DNA from: Bacteroidia bacterium
GTDB lineage: Bacteria; Bacteroidota; Bacteroidia; AKYH767-A; OLB10
Assembly (NCBI GenBank): GCA_025450095.1
Contig: JANWID010000349.1
Location: 1 to 8,071 of the forward strand
Direction: 5' to 3'
Length of the DNA stretch: 8,071 bases
In this document: positions 1-6,261 of the stretch, one piece after another
Numbering within the stretch: position 1 is the first letter of the stretch
Layout: every line of letters starts with the position of its first letter
Position numbers and translations under genes: made by a program
The notes under the pieces: generated by a model
Database searches by the model: none
Seen by the model: the letters and a program-made list of their open reading frames with translations, nothing else
Told to the model about the DNA's origin: nothing

Positions 1-515
1 AATGTCCAATTTAGGGTATCCGAAATATATCCTGATGAATTAATCAGTTGAGGAGTATAAGGTAATGGAAAATAATTAGTACCGGTAACTAGTGTATTAG
101 AAAAATAAATCCCTAAATTTTCTGTTGCATACCTGCAAACATTTCCAAGAGATACATACATTTGAAAATGGTAGCATGAATTTGCTGTAAGTGCTGTTTG
201 TAATTGTATTTCTAAATATTCTCTATAATCAGAACTGCTTTCAAACAGATATATCCCACTATAAGCAACTCCGCTGTGTGCATTTTGGTAACCACCAAAA
301 TTAATTGGCACATTAACATAAAATCCAAAACTACATTGATTAAAGTAATCAGAAGACCCTGGGGTTGGAGTTAGCCAAAACATTGCAGAATCCAACTGAC
401 CAGCGTCTGTGGGGCATGCAATATATTGTTCAAAATCACCATTAGGCACAAAATTCTGTCCCTCACATATTCTGCAAGTTATCAATATAATGATCAAAAA
501 GTACAGTTTGTTCAT
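1..515 (-). CDS. N-terminal part of a secreted Bacteroidota surface protein (3' end outside window)
   Basis: Translating the minus strand from the ATG at 515-513 gives 171 codons with no stop up to the window edge. The protein begins MNKLYFLIIILITC, a typical signal peptide, probably cut near residue 20 just before NFVPNGDFEQY. The mature part reads like the N-terminal domain of many Bacteroidota secreted proteins: VPNGDFEQY, then a CPTDAGQ segment, a W-containing strand, DYFNQC, a GYQNAHSGVAYSGIY segment, YREYLEIQLQTAL, and YHFQMYVSLGN. In such proteins this carbohydrate-binding-like or jelly-roll-like region is often followed by OmpA-like or T9SS sorting domains. That C-terminal part lies outside the window, so its presence here is inference. 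The domain pattern is recalled from family resemblance, not searched. The exact role is unknown; an exported or cell-surface location is likely. The repeat array starts about 145 bp upstream of the start codon. Confidence 0.82.
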   Translation of the reverse strand, partial: MNKLYFLIIILITCRICEGQNFVPNGDFEQYIACPTDAGQLDSAMFWLTPTPGSSDYFNQCSFGFYVNVPINFGGYQNAHSGVAYSGIYLFESSSDYREYLEIQLQTALTANSCYHFQMYVSLGNVCRYATENLGIYFSNTLVTGTNYFPLPYTPQLINSSGYISDTLNWT

Positions 516-660
516 GGCACAAAAATTACGGATAATGTTTCGGGGGGGGTCGCTGGGCGAGTTCCCTGACTTCCGGCAGGCAGGGGAGCACGAAAGTTAC
601 AGTTTTCCCCTTTACGTTCTGTGGCCTCCGTAGCTTTTTTCTAGCGAAGGACCAGTTGCC
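516..660. other. Intergenic stretch between the secreted-protein gene and the repeat array
   Basis: No believable gene is seen here. It would contain the upstream region of the secreted-protein gene starting at 515, but no clear -7 TAnnTTTG / -33 TTTG pair was found in the right orientation. It has a run of eight G at 542-549, a loose inverted pair TCCCTG/CAGGGGA around 562-586, and an imperfect hairpin near 625-650 (CCTCCGTAGCT facing AGCGAAGG). These resemble degraded members of the palindromic repeats that follow. The short plus-strand frame across 409-633 overlaps the real minus-strand gene and shows no protein character. Confidence 0.4.
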
Positions 661-909
661 CAGCGAAATGTTGTGCTCCACCATGTCGCAGAATATATTT
701 CATCCCTACGGGACTAATAATTTTATGAGATTATGTTGCTACCAATATTTGGTTCCTACGGAACCGGTTACTGATTTTAACAGAAAAACTGGGTTCACTT
801 TTATAATTCGGTATTCTTGTCCCGCTAGGGACAAAATATTGGTAGCAAAAGCCCCCCCAAAAGTAAGAGCCCCGTTAGGGGTGAAATATAGTACACAACC
901 ATTGCCCAG
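661..909. repeat. Compound palindromic repeat, copy 1 (most complete)
   Basis: This is a REP-like unit made of nested symmetry. It opens with a GCGAAATG...CATGTCGC palindrome (662-689). An outer inverted repeat pairs 694-706 (TATATTTCATCCC) with 878-890 (GGGGTGAAATATA), 12 of 13 matching. An inner inverted repeat pairs 736-750 (TTGCTACCAATATTT) with 834-848 (AAATATTGGTAGCAA), 15 of 15. Four short local palindromes sit on these arms: TCCCTACGGGA (703-713), GGTTCCTACGGAACC (751-765), TGTCCCGCTAGGGACA (818-833) and CCCCGTTAGGGG (870-881). The unit can therefore fold either as one long branched hairpin or as four small hairpins. No coding function is likely. Similar palindromes are, from memory, common between genes in Bacteroidota, often as dispersed elements possibly mobilised by Y1/REP-type transposases; no such transposase is in the window. 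Confidence 0.8.
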
Positions 910-1098
910 CGACATGTTGCGATCCACCATGTCGCAGAATATATTTCATCCCTACGGGACTCCTAATATTAAGGGAGCAAGTTTTTACCAATATTCGGTT
1001 CCTACGGAACCGGATTTGTATAAAACAGAAATTATTTGTTCATTTTTATAATTCGGTACTCTTGTCTCGCTATGGAAAAAATATTGATAGCAAAAGTA
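910..1098. repeat. Compound palindromic repeat, copy 2 (degenerate, internally deleted)
   Basis: It starts with a perfect GCGACATG...CATGTCGC palindrome (about 910-936). It continues with TCCCTACGGGA (949-959) and CGGTTCCTACGGAACCG (996-1012). The third palindrome is decayed: TTGTCTCGCTATGGA (1062-1076) stands where copies 1 and 3 have TTGTCCCGCTAGGGACAA. The fourth palindrome (CCCCGTTAGGGG) and the lead-in to the next unit are missing, so the sequence after GATAGCAAAAG runs directly into the TTTCATCCC of copy 3. The TTTCATCCC-to-TTTCATCCC distance is 246 bp from copy 1 to copy 2 and 155 bp from copy 2 to copy 3, which points to a deletion of roughly 91 bp. Confidence 0.75.
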
Positions 1099-1325
1099 TT
1101 TCATCCCTACGGGACTCCTAATATTAAGGGAGCAAGTTGTTACAAATATTCGGTTCCTACGGAACCGGTTACTGATTTTAACAGTAAAACTGGGTTCATT
1201 TTTATAATTCGGTACTCCTGTCCCGCTAGGGACAAAATATTGGTAGCAAAAGGCCCCCAGAAAGTAAGAGCCCCGTTAGGGGTGAAATATAGTGCACGTC
1301 CAGTTGTCCAGCGACATGTTGCGCT
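1099..1325. repeat. Compound palindromic repeat, copy 3 plus start of a fourth
   Basis: The same ordered palindromes recur: TCCCTACGGGA (1104-1114), CGGTTCCTACGGAACCG (1151-1167), TGTCCCGCTAGGGACA (1219-1234) and CCCCGTTAGGGG (1271-1282). The outer arms are TATTTCATCCC and GGGGTGAAATATA, and weaker inner arms pair the TTGTTACAAATATT region (around 1137-1150) with AATATTGGTAGCAA (around 1236-1249). The copy ends with CAGCGACATGTTGCGCTCC, the start of the leading palindrome seen in copies 1 and 2, which is then broken off by an A-tract at about 1328. The array thus ends in a truncated fourth unit. The spacer ACTGATTTTAACAG is also shared with copy 1. Confidence 0.77.
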
Positions 1326-1342
1326 CCAAAAAAACCATTTCA

Positions 1343-1495
1343 CTCAGCTCTCAGTCCTGTTCCTGCTCCTCATCCTTACGATTATTAGAGCAGGGTGTAA
1401 TATGGAGAACGGAAATCAAAATCATTCTACTCCGATTCTAAATTTTTCCTAAATCATGCAGAGAGCGAGAAGCAGGAACAGAACTGAGAGCTGAG
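1343..1495. repeat. 25-bp inverted repeat around a ~103-bp non-coding core
   Basis: The left arm at 1343-1367 begins CTCAGCTCTCAGTCCTG. The right arm at 1471-1495 is its reverse complement with a single difference (C versus T at one position), so 24 of 25 match. Weaker matching extends a few bases beyond both ends. The core between the arms has no believable ORF. A run of five T follows the right arm at 1500-1504, and a T-rich tract follows the left arm when read on the minus strand. Possible readings are a small MITE-like element, a structured non-coding RNA, or a large terminator-like structure. No clear target-site duplication was seen. The element is unrelated in sequence to the adjacent REP-like array. 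Confidence 0.65.
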
Positions 1496-1577
1496 AGAGT
1501 TTTTACTTTGTTATCATCATTCTTCTGCTGCTCACACTATATTCACCTTGATCGGGGCAGGGAGCGAAAAAGAGAAG

Positions 1578-2153
1578 TTATGGTCTGTCCACTGTGTAAT
1601 TCATTTCAGTTACCCCGCAAGCAAATTGTCGTGTAGTCGGTAATAGTTTTAGTTTTATTTTGTCTTTGATGTCTACAAACAATGGAATGCCTCGCCCAAG
1701 AATAATTGGATTAACAAATAGCCAGAAGCCGTCAATTAAATTGAGTTGAATAAGTGAATGTGTTGCTGTTGGGCTACCAAAAAGTAAGATTTCTTTGCTT
1801 CCCTGTTGTTTTATTTCATTTATATTGTCTGAAAGGTTGTCGCTAATAATTTTGGTGTTAGTCCAACCCGAGCCCTTCAGCGTTTTTGATAAAACAACCT
1901 TGTGAACTTTGCTATACCATTTTGAATGTTCAATGGCGTGCCTGGTTGCGTTCGGCTTATCTCCTGCGGTAGGCCAATAATCTTCCATCATCTGATAAGT
2001 TACTCGTCCATACAATGCAGTGTCACCTTCGCTAATCCGCTTACCGACATAATCAAATAGTTCTTCATCAACTTTAATCCAGTCCATTTCTCCGTTCGGT
2101 CCTGCTACAAAACCGTCAAGAGATATGTGCATAAATGAAATTAATTTTCTCAT
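1578..2153 (-). CDS. Dihydrofolate reductase family protein (RibD C-terminal domain)
   Basis: The 191-residue protein starts at the ATG at 2153. It shows the RibD_C/DHFR-like fold pattern: an opening strand and loop ISFMHISLDGFVAGPNG (residues 5-21), then DTALYGRVTYQMMEDYWP (44-61), where the GRVTY motif is typical of this family's NADPH-binding segment. KVVLSKTL follows at 85-92, then EILLFGSPTATHSLIQLNLID (121-141) and the closing NPIILGRGIPLF (148-159). Length and order match the small stand-alone YyaP/YwjB-type proteins rather than the two-domain riboflavin enzyme RibD or true folate DHFR. The reaction is probably NAD(P)H-dependent reduction of an unknown substrate in the cytoplasm. The gene follows the NTF2-like gene by 40 bp with no attC-like palindrome between, so the two may be co-transcribed or share a cassette. 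It is the last gene before the repeat region. Confidence 0.9.
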   Translation of the reverse strand: MRKLISFMHISLDGFVAGPNGEMDWIKVDEELFDYVGKRISEGDTALYGRVTYQMMEDYWPTAGDKPNATRHAIEHSKWYSKVHKVVLSKTLKGSGWTNTKIISDNLSDNINEIKQQGSKEILLFGSPTATHSLIQLNLIDGFWLFVNPIILGRGIPLFVDIKDKIKLKLLPTTRQFACGVTEMNYTVDRP

Positions 2154-2184
2154 GTATTTCTATTTTTAATTTCGCAATTAGCGC

Positions 2185-2195
2185 AGGTCCGACCT
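2185..2195 (-). other. Small palindrome overlapping the stop codon of the NTF2-like gene
   Basis: AGGTCCGACCT (2185-2195) has 5-bp arms around a single base and overlaps the TAG stop at 2194-2196. It is too short and lacks a T-tract, so it is not called a terminator. It may be the remnant of a longer intergenic palindrome such as those at the other gene junctions, but this is weak. Confidence 0.25.
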
Positions 2196-2694
2196 ACTTT
2201 GTGTAGGCCCGAATCTGGTTAATAAGCCAAACATCTCCGCTTCGAACGAGAATATCTGTAAATCTGTGGTTTTTAACCGTATCAGACAATTTTTCCCCAC
2301 CTTCTATAAAGGCCTCGCCATCTACAACTGCCACATCATCGGTTACGAAACTTATTCGGGTAATTCGGCTGGTGTGTTTTGTGTGTTTGGCTTCACTTCC
2401 CAAAAAATTACTAAAAAGCTTGTGAATTTGTTCAATACCGATTGCCTCATCTCCACGCGGGCTGATAAGTATTGCATCAGTTGTAAAGCATAACATCATA
2501 CCTTTAATATCTCCTTGCTGCCAGGCATGGTCGTAGGTCGTCTCTGTTTTTCGAATCCGTTCCTCATCAAGTTTTCTATTCTCCTTTATGGTTTCATGCC
2601 TAGAATCAATATTTTGTTTCATCATTAATGTTTTAAATGCAAAGCCTGTCACGAATGCCACAATTATCAAAGATACATTAACCGCATATTTCAT
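2194..2694 (-). CDS. NTF2/SnoaL-like (DUF4440-type) protein with N-terminal membrane segment
   Basis: The start chosen is the ATG at 2694 (MKYAVNVSL), giving 166 residues. A longer open frame reaches 2841, but its extra N-terminus is only a translation of the attC-like palindrome at 2740-2833. Residues 3-20 form a hydrophobic stretch (YAVNVSLIIVAFVTGFAF), a signal anchor or uncleaved signal peptide. A charged helix follows (residues 27-50) and then a cone-shaped NTF2-like domain: TYDHAWQQGDIKGMM, CFTTDAILISPRGDEAIGIEQI, VAVVDGEAFIEGG and FTDILVRSGDVWLINQIRAY. This matches the SgcJ/EcaC/DUF4440 group, often found as orphan stress or small-molecule-binding proteins. No substrate can be assigned. 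It sits 45 bp downstream of an attC-like site and 40 bp upstream of the reductase gene. Confidence 0.82.
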   Translation of the reverse strand: MKYAVNVSLIIVAFVTGFAFKTLMMKQNIDSRHETIKENRKLDEERIRKTETTYDHAWQQGDIKGMMLCFTTDAILISPRGDEAIGIEQIHKLFSNFLGSEAKHTKHTSRITRISFVTDDVAVVDGEAFIEGGEKLSDTVKNHRFTDILVRSGDVWLINQIRAYTK

Positions 2695-2739
2695 TTTATC
2701 TTTAATGTTTGTTGTATTCGGTTCGTTCGTTATGCTTAC

Positions 2740-2833
2740 CGCTAACGTTTTCGCGGTTGGCGACGGGGCCGGCCACCGCTTTAACATTTTTCTAATAAAC
2801 ATCGGCCGGCCTTGAGCAAACCGGCTGTTAGCC
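2740..2833 (-). repeat. attC-like recombination site B (94 bp)
   Basis: Read on the minus strand, the site opens with GGCTAAC (R''-like, 2833-2827), 17 bp after the stop of the T9SS gene. It closes with GTTAGCG (R'-like, 2746-2740), 45 bp before the ATG of the NTF2-like gene. The two boxes are complementary apart from one base. Inside them the segments near 2752-2775 and 2804-2825 pair imperfectly (CGGTTGGC with GCAAACCG, and GGCCGGCC at both ends). This is the box-stem-loop-stem-box layout of integron attC sites, with a short spacer of about four bases (GTTT on the plus strand) next to R'. Assignment rests on layout and on similarity to the sites at 6120 and 7489. It is not proven by a covariance search. 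Confidence 0.6.
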
Positions 2834-2850
2834 GAAGCCAAAGAACTTAA

Positions 2851-4488
2851 TTAGTATTTAGCGAATTTGGTTCTGAAATTGTTAATTGATAAAATATATA
2901 GTCCTGATGAAATGGTCGAAACATCAACAAAAGAGTATCCTTTGTTGAGAAAACGGGTCAAAATTAAATTACCTTTTAAATCATAAATGTAAATTAAACC
3001 CGCATTATTCAAATTAAAATTTAATTTATTATAAACAGGATTGGGGAAAATACTAATTGAATCATTTTCCGTTTCAGGTAACCCTGTGGAACTGCCAATT
3101 TTAGCAAGAAAAATATCCAATGAACCATTATTTATAATTGAATCTGAATCATAATATACAATTGGGGAACCTGTATATCCTCCAATTACAATATCGTTAT
3201 TTTGGGTAAGCAAAATGTCGACAGCAGTTTCATTATATAACCCATGAATTTCTTTTGTCCATTGTGCATTGCCATTCGCACTAAGTTTTGCGATATAAAC
3301 TTCAGAATTTCCCAAATTTGACATTGTAAATCCGTCAATAGCCAAAGAATCAGAGTAAGAACTTATTATGATAAAGATGTTGTTATTTGAATCATTGCAT
3401 ATACCCAACAAGCCATCGTCATGATTTCCGGCATACCCTTTTATCCATAAAAGCGAGCCTGAAGAATCAAATTTTGATATATAAAAATTCGCCCCATTAA
3501 GCCAAGGCAAATTTACATTTCCGAAAATTATAGAATCTGATTCATACGAACCAGCTAACAACACATCGCCTGCATTATCAATATAAACACGGCCACCAAA
3601 ATCCATTCCGTCACCCCCACCCGAGATTGCCCAAATTACTTCACCATCTGGATTGAATTTAACAAGAAAAATATCATCATAAATAATAAATGAATTAAAA
3701 AGAGTATCAGAATCAAATATAATCTGCTGTGAACTAAAGTACCCGGTTATATAGCTATTCCCGTCCTGGTCAATTGTTATATCGTAAGCATCATCACTCA
3801 CTTCGCTTATAGCGCTTCTTGCCCATATTGTATTTCCGGAGGTATCCAGTTTTGCAATATAAATACTACTCGATAGTAAACCAAAAGTGGAATTATTAAC
3901 TGTATAATTTCCGAAATCGATTGAAGGAGAAACAAAACTCCCAGTTATATATAAATAATCGGAATTGAATGACACCAAACTATGACAAAAATCCCAGTCA
4001 GCTCCACCGAATTGCTCCGCCCAGATTATATTTCCGTTATTATCAAATTTTGAAAGAAAAATGTCCTGGGCTCCGTTATTGATCAGTGAAATTGAACCCA
4101 CATTGATATTTAAAGATAAAAATACACCTGTAACATAAATGTTATTTGCATCGTCCAGAGAAAGTTTGGTAGGATAATCAAAATCAGATCCTCCAAAGCT
4201 ATTCAGCCATAAAATCGTTCCGTTACCATCTAATTTTGCAATAAAGATATCGGTGAAGTTCGGATTTGTATTATTAACCGTATAAGTTCCCAAAGTCAAA
4301 GAGCTGCCGGTAAATTCACCTGTTACGTATATATTCCCGACAGTATCGGATACCATATCAGAAATTCTTTGCCAATTCTGATCACCGTAACCATGAAACC
4401 ATAAATAATTAGGGGCTTGACTGTACCCATTGTTTACAGCACTGAAAAAAGCAAGTACAAAAATGACAGTTAGGCGGAAGTATCCCAT
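2851..4488 (-). CDS. Secreted SBBP-repeat beta-propeller-like protein with T9SS type A sorting domain
   Basis: The 545-residue protein begins with a signal peptide (residues 1-24, ending NNGYSQ before APNYLW). About seven repeats of roughly 60 residues follow. Each combines a strand like DIFIAKLDGNGTILW with a strand like GNIYVTGEF and a GSSLTLG-type tail. This is the SBBP (seven-bladed beta-propeller) pattern. Copies of the first strand include DIFLSKFDNNGNIIW, SIYIAKLDTSGNTIW, DIFLVKFNPDGEVIW, NFYISKFDSSGSLLW and EVYIAKLSANGNAQW. From about residue 477 comes SISIFPNPVYNKLNF, then IYIYDLKGNLIL and STISSGLYILSI, the conserved order of a Por-secretion (T9SS type A) C-terminal sorting domain. 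The protein should cross the outer membrane through T9SS and be released or surface-anchored; binding partners are unknown. It has its own promoter upstream and is followed by an attC-like site. The gene is large for an integron cassette. Confidence 0.9.
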   Translation of the reverse strand: MGYFRLTVIFVLAFFSAVNNGYSQAPNYLWFHGYGDQNWQRISDMVSDTVGNIYVTGEFTGSSLTLGTYTVNNTNPNFTDIFIAKLDGNGTILWLNSFGGSDFDYPTKLSLDDANNIYVTGVFLSLNINVGSISLINNGAQDIFLSKFDNNGNIIWAEQFGGADWDFCHSLVSFNSDYLYITGSFVSPSIDFGNYTVNNSTFGLLSSSIYIAKLDTSGNTIWARSAISEVSDDAYDITIDQDGNSYITGYFSSQQIIFDSDTLFNSFIIYDDIFLVKFNPDGEVIWAISGGGDGMDFGGRVYIDNAGDVLLAGSYESDSIIFGNVNLPWLNGANFYISKFDSSGSLLWIKGYAGNHDDGLLGICNDSNNNIFIIISSYSDSLAIDGFTMSNLGNSEVYIAKLSANGNAQWTKEIHGLYNETAVDILLTQNNDIVIGGYTGSPIVYYDSDSIINNGSLDIFLAKIGSSTGLPETENDSISIFPNPVYNKLNFNLNNAGLIYIYDLKGNLILTRFLNKGYSFVDVSTISSGLYILSINNFRTKFAKY

Positions 4489-4529
4489 TTTTGCTTCAGT
4501 TGTATAAACGCGGTTTTAAAGCGCATTAT

Positions 4530-4560
4530 CAAAGATAGAAATTGAATCCTTATTTTCAAA
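4530..4560 (-). promoter_or_regulatory. Bacteroidota-type promoter for the T9SS SBBP gene
   Basis: On the minus strand TTTG (4560-4557) is followed, after 19 bp, by TATCTTTG (4537-4530), which matches the -33 TTTG and -7 TAnnTTTG consensus of the Bacteroidota primary sigma factor. The 19-bp spacing is within the known 19-21 range. Transcription would start near 4523-4526, leaving a leader of about 35 bases before the ATG at 4488. This suggests the gene is transcribed independently of the lipoprotein genes to its right. Confidence 0.65.
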
Positions 4561-4680
4561 TAAGTGCTGGTGAATGAACAGGAAAGCACAACTGTTTGAG
4601 GTCTGCACCAAAGTTTGTTCAAGACGATGCTGTCTGTCGTTATCATCATCTCGCTGTTTTTAGATTGTTCCGATTTTGTT

Positions 4681-4694
4681 CGAATTGCAATTCG
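4681..4694. other. Perfect 14-bp palindrome after the small lipoprotein gene
   Basis: CGAATTGCAATTCG is its own reverse complement and lies 11 bp past the TAA stop at 4706-4708. It could be a weak hairpin or a protein-binding site. There is no T-tract after it on the minus strand, so a standard intrinsic terminator is not supported. Confidence 0.3.
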
Positions 4695-4705
4695 TGTCAA
4701 CTAAA

Positions 4706-5152
4706 TTATTTTGTATGTCCGTTCAAATCCGGAAAACTGATTTGGCCATAAAGCCTGCAATTTGTTGTGTCAAGTAAATATATCCAGGTTGTCCAATTGT
4801 TTTTACCCGAAAGCCTTAATAATTTATTGTTGTCGGGAATTTTTCTGTAAGCGCTGTCAAGATAATTCATACCAATAAATGTTTGAGGGACTGAGTTGTT
4901 GATTGATTCTAATTTATTGGAATAATAAATCTGTTTGCAATTTTGTTTATCAAGGTCAAGAATTGTTATTCTGATAAAATCAGTGTCAACACCTGTGATA
5001 AATTCATAAACTTCTGGAATATGGATTTTAGTTACCAATTCGTTGTGCGCTTCGTTGGGGTTTTTATCAGGCGAAATATCTTTGTAGGTATTATTCATTG
5101 TGCAATTGTTGAAAAACAGAAATGATATAACTATTAATGATATTCTTTTCAT
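4706..5152 (-). CDS. Small putative lipoprotein of unknown function
   Basis: The preferred start is the ATG at 5152, giving 148 residues that begin MKRISLIVISFLFFNNC. The alternative ATG at 5197 would add 15 residues that look non-secretory and would overlap the preceding gene by 22 bp. The N-terminus is a short charged region, a hydrophobic core and a cysteine at position 17. That suggests a lipoprotein signal, although FNNC departs from the usual lipobox. The rest is a soluble domain with FIRITILDLDKQNCKQIYY and a closing NNWTTWIYLLDTTNCRLYG; two late cysteines could form a disulfide. I do not recognise the family. It starts 23 bp after the stop of the DUF4350-like lipoprotein gene, so the two are probably one transcript and may work together at the cell envelope. 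Confidence 0.72.
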   Translation of the reverse strand: MKRISLIVISFLFFNNCTMNNTYKDISPDKNPNEAHNELVTKIHIPEVYEFITGVDTDFIRITILDLDKQNCKQIYYSNKLESINNSVPQTFIGMNYLDSAYRKIPDNNKLLRLSGKNNWTTWIYLLDTTNCRLYGQISFPDLNGHTK

Positions 5153-5175
5153 TGGAATGGCATACCTTTTCTTTT

Positions 5176-6096
5176 CTATTCCTTTTCTGTTAGCCAATGC
5201 AGAATGTTAAGCGCCAGTTTTTTGTTGTCAGCATTATAGTTCATTCCAACTTTACTATTGTCCCTTGACTTTTGTGCGGTAAGCATTGCAGCTTCTCCCA
5301 AACAAACAATTTTTCCTTTTCCTAATTTAAGAGCAACACCTTGTGCACGTCCCTTTGCCAATTGAGGATTATCATAAGTTACTTCAACTTGTGTGTCACC
5401 TCCATCTTTAGTAACTTTTGTAATTGGAGTCATATCGTATGCTGCATCCGAAAGTGTTAAAAAAAATATACATGTACTGTCTTTACATTTTATGGACTGT
5501 CCGGTGAAGGTTATTATTTTGCTTACTCCATTTGTTATAGCATGTTCTTTAAGTAGTTTATTCTCTTTAGAAAAAACTAACTGACTTTGATCATTTGATA
5601 TCCTATCGTAAAATATGCTGTCTTGAACCATTCCTTTTTGAAATTCAATGTCTAACTTATTTCCTAAATTATCTACTGCTGACCCAAACGGGAAATGGTC
5701 TGCAATGAGCAATAAAGAGCCACCGTTTATTATCCAATTTTTGATAATTTCTGTCTCGTCTTCGGTAAACGCAGGAGTATCATTCAAGTCGCCCTTACCT
5801 TTGGCATTAACAATCGCATAAATACTGACAGAATTTAATACTTCTGCTGTCACAGGGGTGGTAAGAGTTTTTAAGTTATAGCCATCATTCCGAACAAGAT
5901 TTGCAAAAGGCTCATATAGTCCATTTGTGGTATGAAAATTATTATGTCCTTCGTCAAATAATACTATTGGCATATTTTCTTTAAATTCAGGTGATTCAAC
6001 TGTTACGTCAAAGTCATTGTCTGCACGTTGCAAGGGTGTTTCTTTGCACGAAAATAAGACAATAGGTAAAATTAAAAGTGTTAGTAATTTTTTCAT
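5176..6096 (-). CDS. DUF4350 / GldG-like (class I glutamine amidotransferase fold) lipoprotein
   Basis: The 306-residue protein starts at the ATG at 6096. Residues 1-17 (MKKLLTLLILPIVLFSC) are a clear lipoprotein signal with lipobox LFSC and the lipidated cysteine at 17. The domain starts near residue 43: PIVLFDEGHNNFHTTNGLYEPFANLV, then YNLKTLTTPVT, a buried strand VSIYAIVNAKG, and FTEDETEIIKNWIINGGSLLLIADHFPFG (from about residue 110). This is the flavodoxin-like architecture of DUF4350 and the GldG/IFT52 group, where 'add a helix, GG, then strand and HFP' is typical. The closing segment GKGKIVCLGEAAMLTAQ fits the same fold. No enzymatic cysteine nucleophile is evident, so a binding or scaffolding role is more likely than amidotransferase activity. 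It should sit in the periplasm on a membrane. An attC-like site lies 23 bp upstream and the small lipoprotein gene 23 bp downstream. Confidence 0.82.
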   Translation of the reverse strand: MKKLLTLLILPIVLFSCKETPLQRADNDFDVTVESPEFKENMPIVLFDEGHNNFHTTNGLYEPFANLVRNDGYNLKTLTTPVTAEVLNSVSIYAIVNAKGKGDLNDTPAFTEDETEIIKNWIINGGSLLLIADHFPFGSAVDNLGNKLDIEFQKGMVQDSIFYDRISNDQSQLVFSKENKLLKEHAITNGVSKIITFTGQSIKCKDSTCIFFLTLSDAAYDMTPITKVTKDGGDTQVEVTYDNPQLAKGRAQGVALKLGKGKIVCLGEAAMLTAQKSRDNSKVGMNYNADNKKLALNILHWLTEKE

Positions 6097-6119
6097 TGTC
6101 TGTTAGTATTATAGGTTGC

Positions 6120-6251
6120 CACTAACGTTTTGCAGATTTGTGATGGGCGGGATTTTCAGCACAAACGTTCATTCGGAGCATTGAACTTTCGCCTACCACT
6201 ATACAATCTGTGGAGCACGAAACCCCGTCTATTGCAAATGTGCAGTTATGT
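6120..6251 (-). repeat. attC-like recombination site A (132 bp)
   Basis: On the minus strand the site opens with ACATAAC (6251-6245), 10 bp after the stop of the unknown membrane-anchored gene. It ends with GTTAGTG (6126-6120), 23 bp before the ATG of the DUF4350-like gene. The inner arms, 6130-6151 (TTGCAGATTTGTGATGGGCGGG) and roughly 6223-6244, pair over about 22 positions with 16 matches. Most mismatches are G/A or T/C changes that still allow G-T pairing on one strand. The central part (6152-6222) is variable. The layout is the same as at the other gene junctions. Confidence 0.6.
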
Positions 6252-6261
6252 GTAGGCTTAT

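Noticed and set aside
409..633. Plus-strand 74-residue frame at the left end
   Set aside because: It overlaps the convincing minus-strand secreted-protein gene (1-515) in the opposite direction and shows no protein character.
661..1325. CRISPR array
   Set aside because: The repeats are of several kinds, have variable spacing of 155-246 bp, are palindromic and nested, and have no regular short spacers.
656..1452. Two plus-strand open frames (656-1051 and 1036-1452) with repeated protein text such as FIIRYSCPARDKILVAK
   Set aside because: They run exactly through the palindromic repeats, and their similarity to each other is only the DNA repeat translated. Minus-strand frames at 739-930 and 1140-1343 mirror them. 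No start signals or protein features support them.
2695..2841. N-terminal extension of the NTF2-like gene to an ATG at 2841
   Set aside because: The extension only translates the attC-like palindrome. The ATG at 2694 gives a membrane segment directly at the N-terminus.
4470..4700. 76-residue minus-strand frame between the small lipoprotein and the T9SS gene
   Set aside because: It overlaps the T9SS start, covers that gene's promoter at 4530-4560, and has no recognisable domain or signal.
4489..4705. A fifth attC-like site between the lipoprotein and T9SS genes
   Set aside because: No pair of long inverted arms or GTTAG/TAAC boxes was found; only a 14-bp palindrome and a promoter are present.
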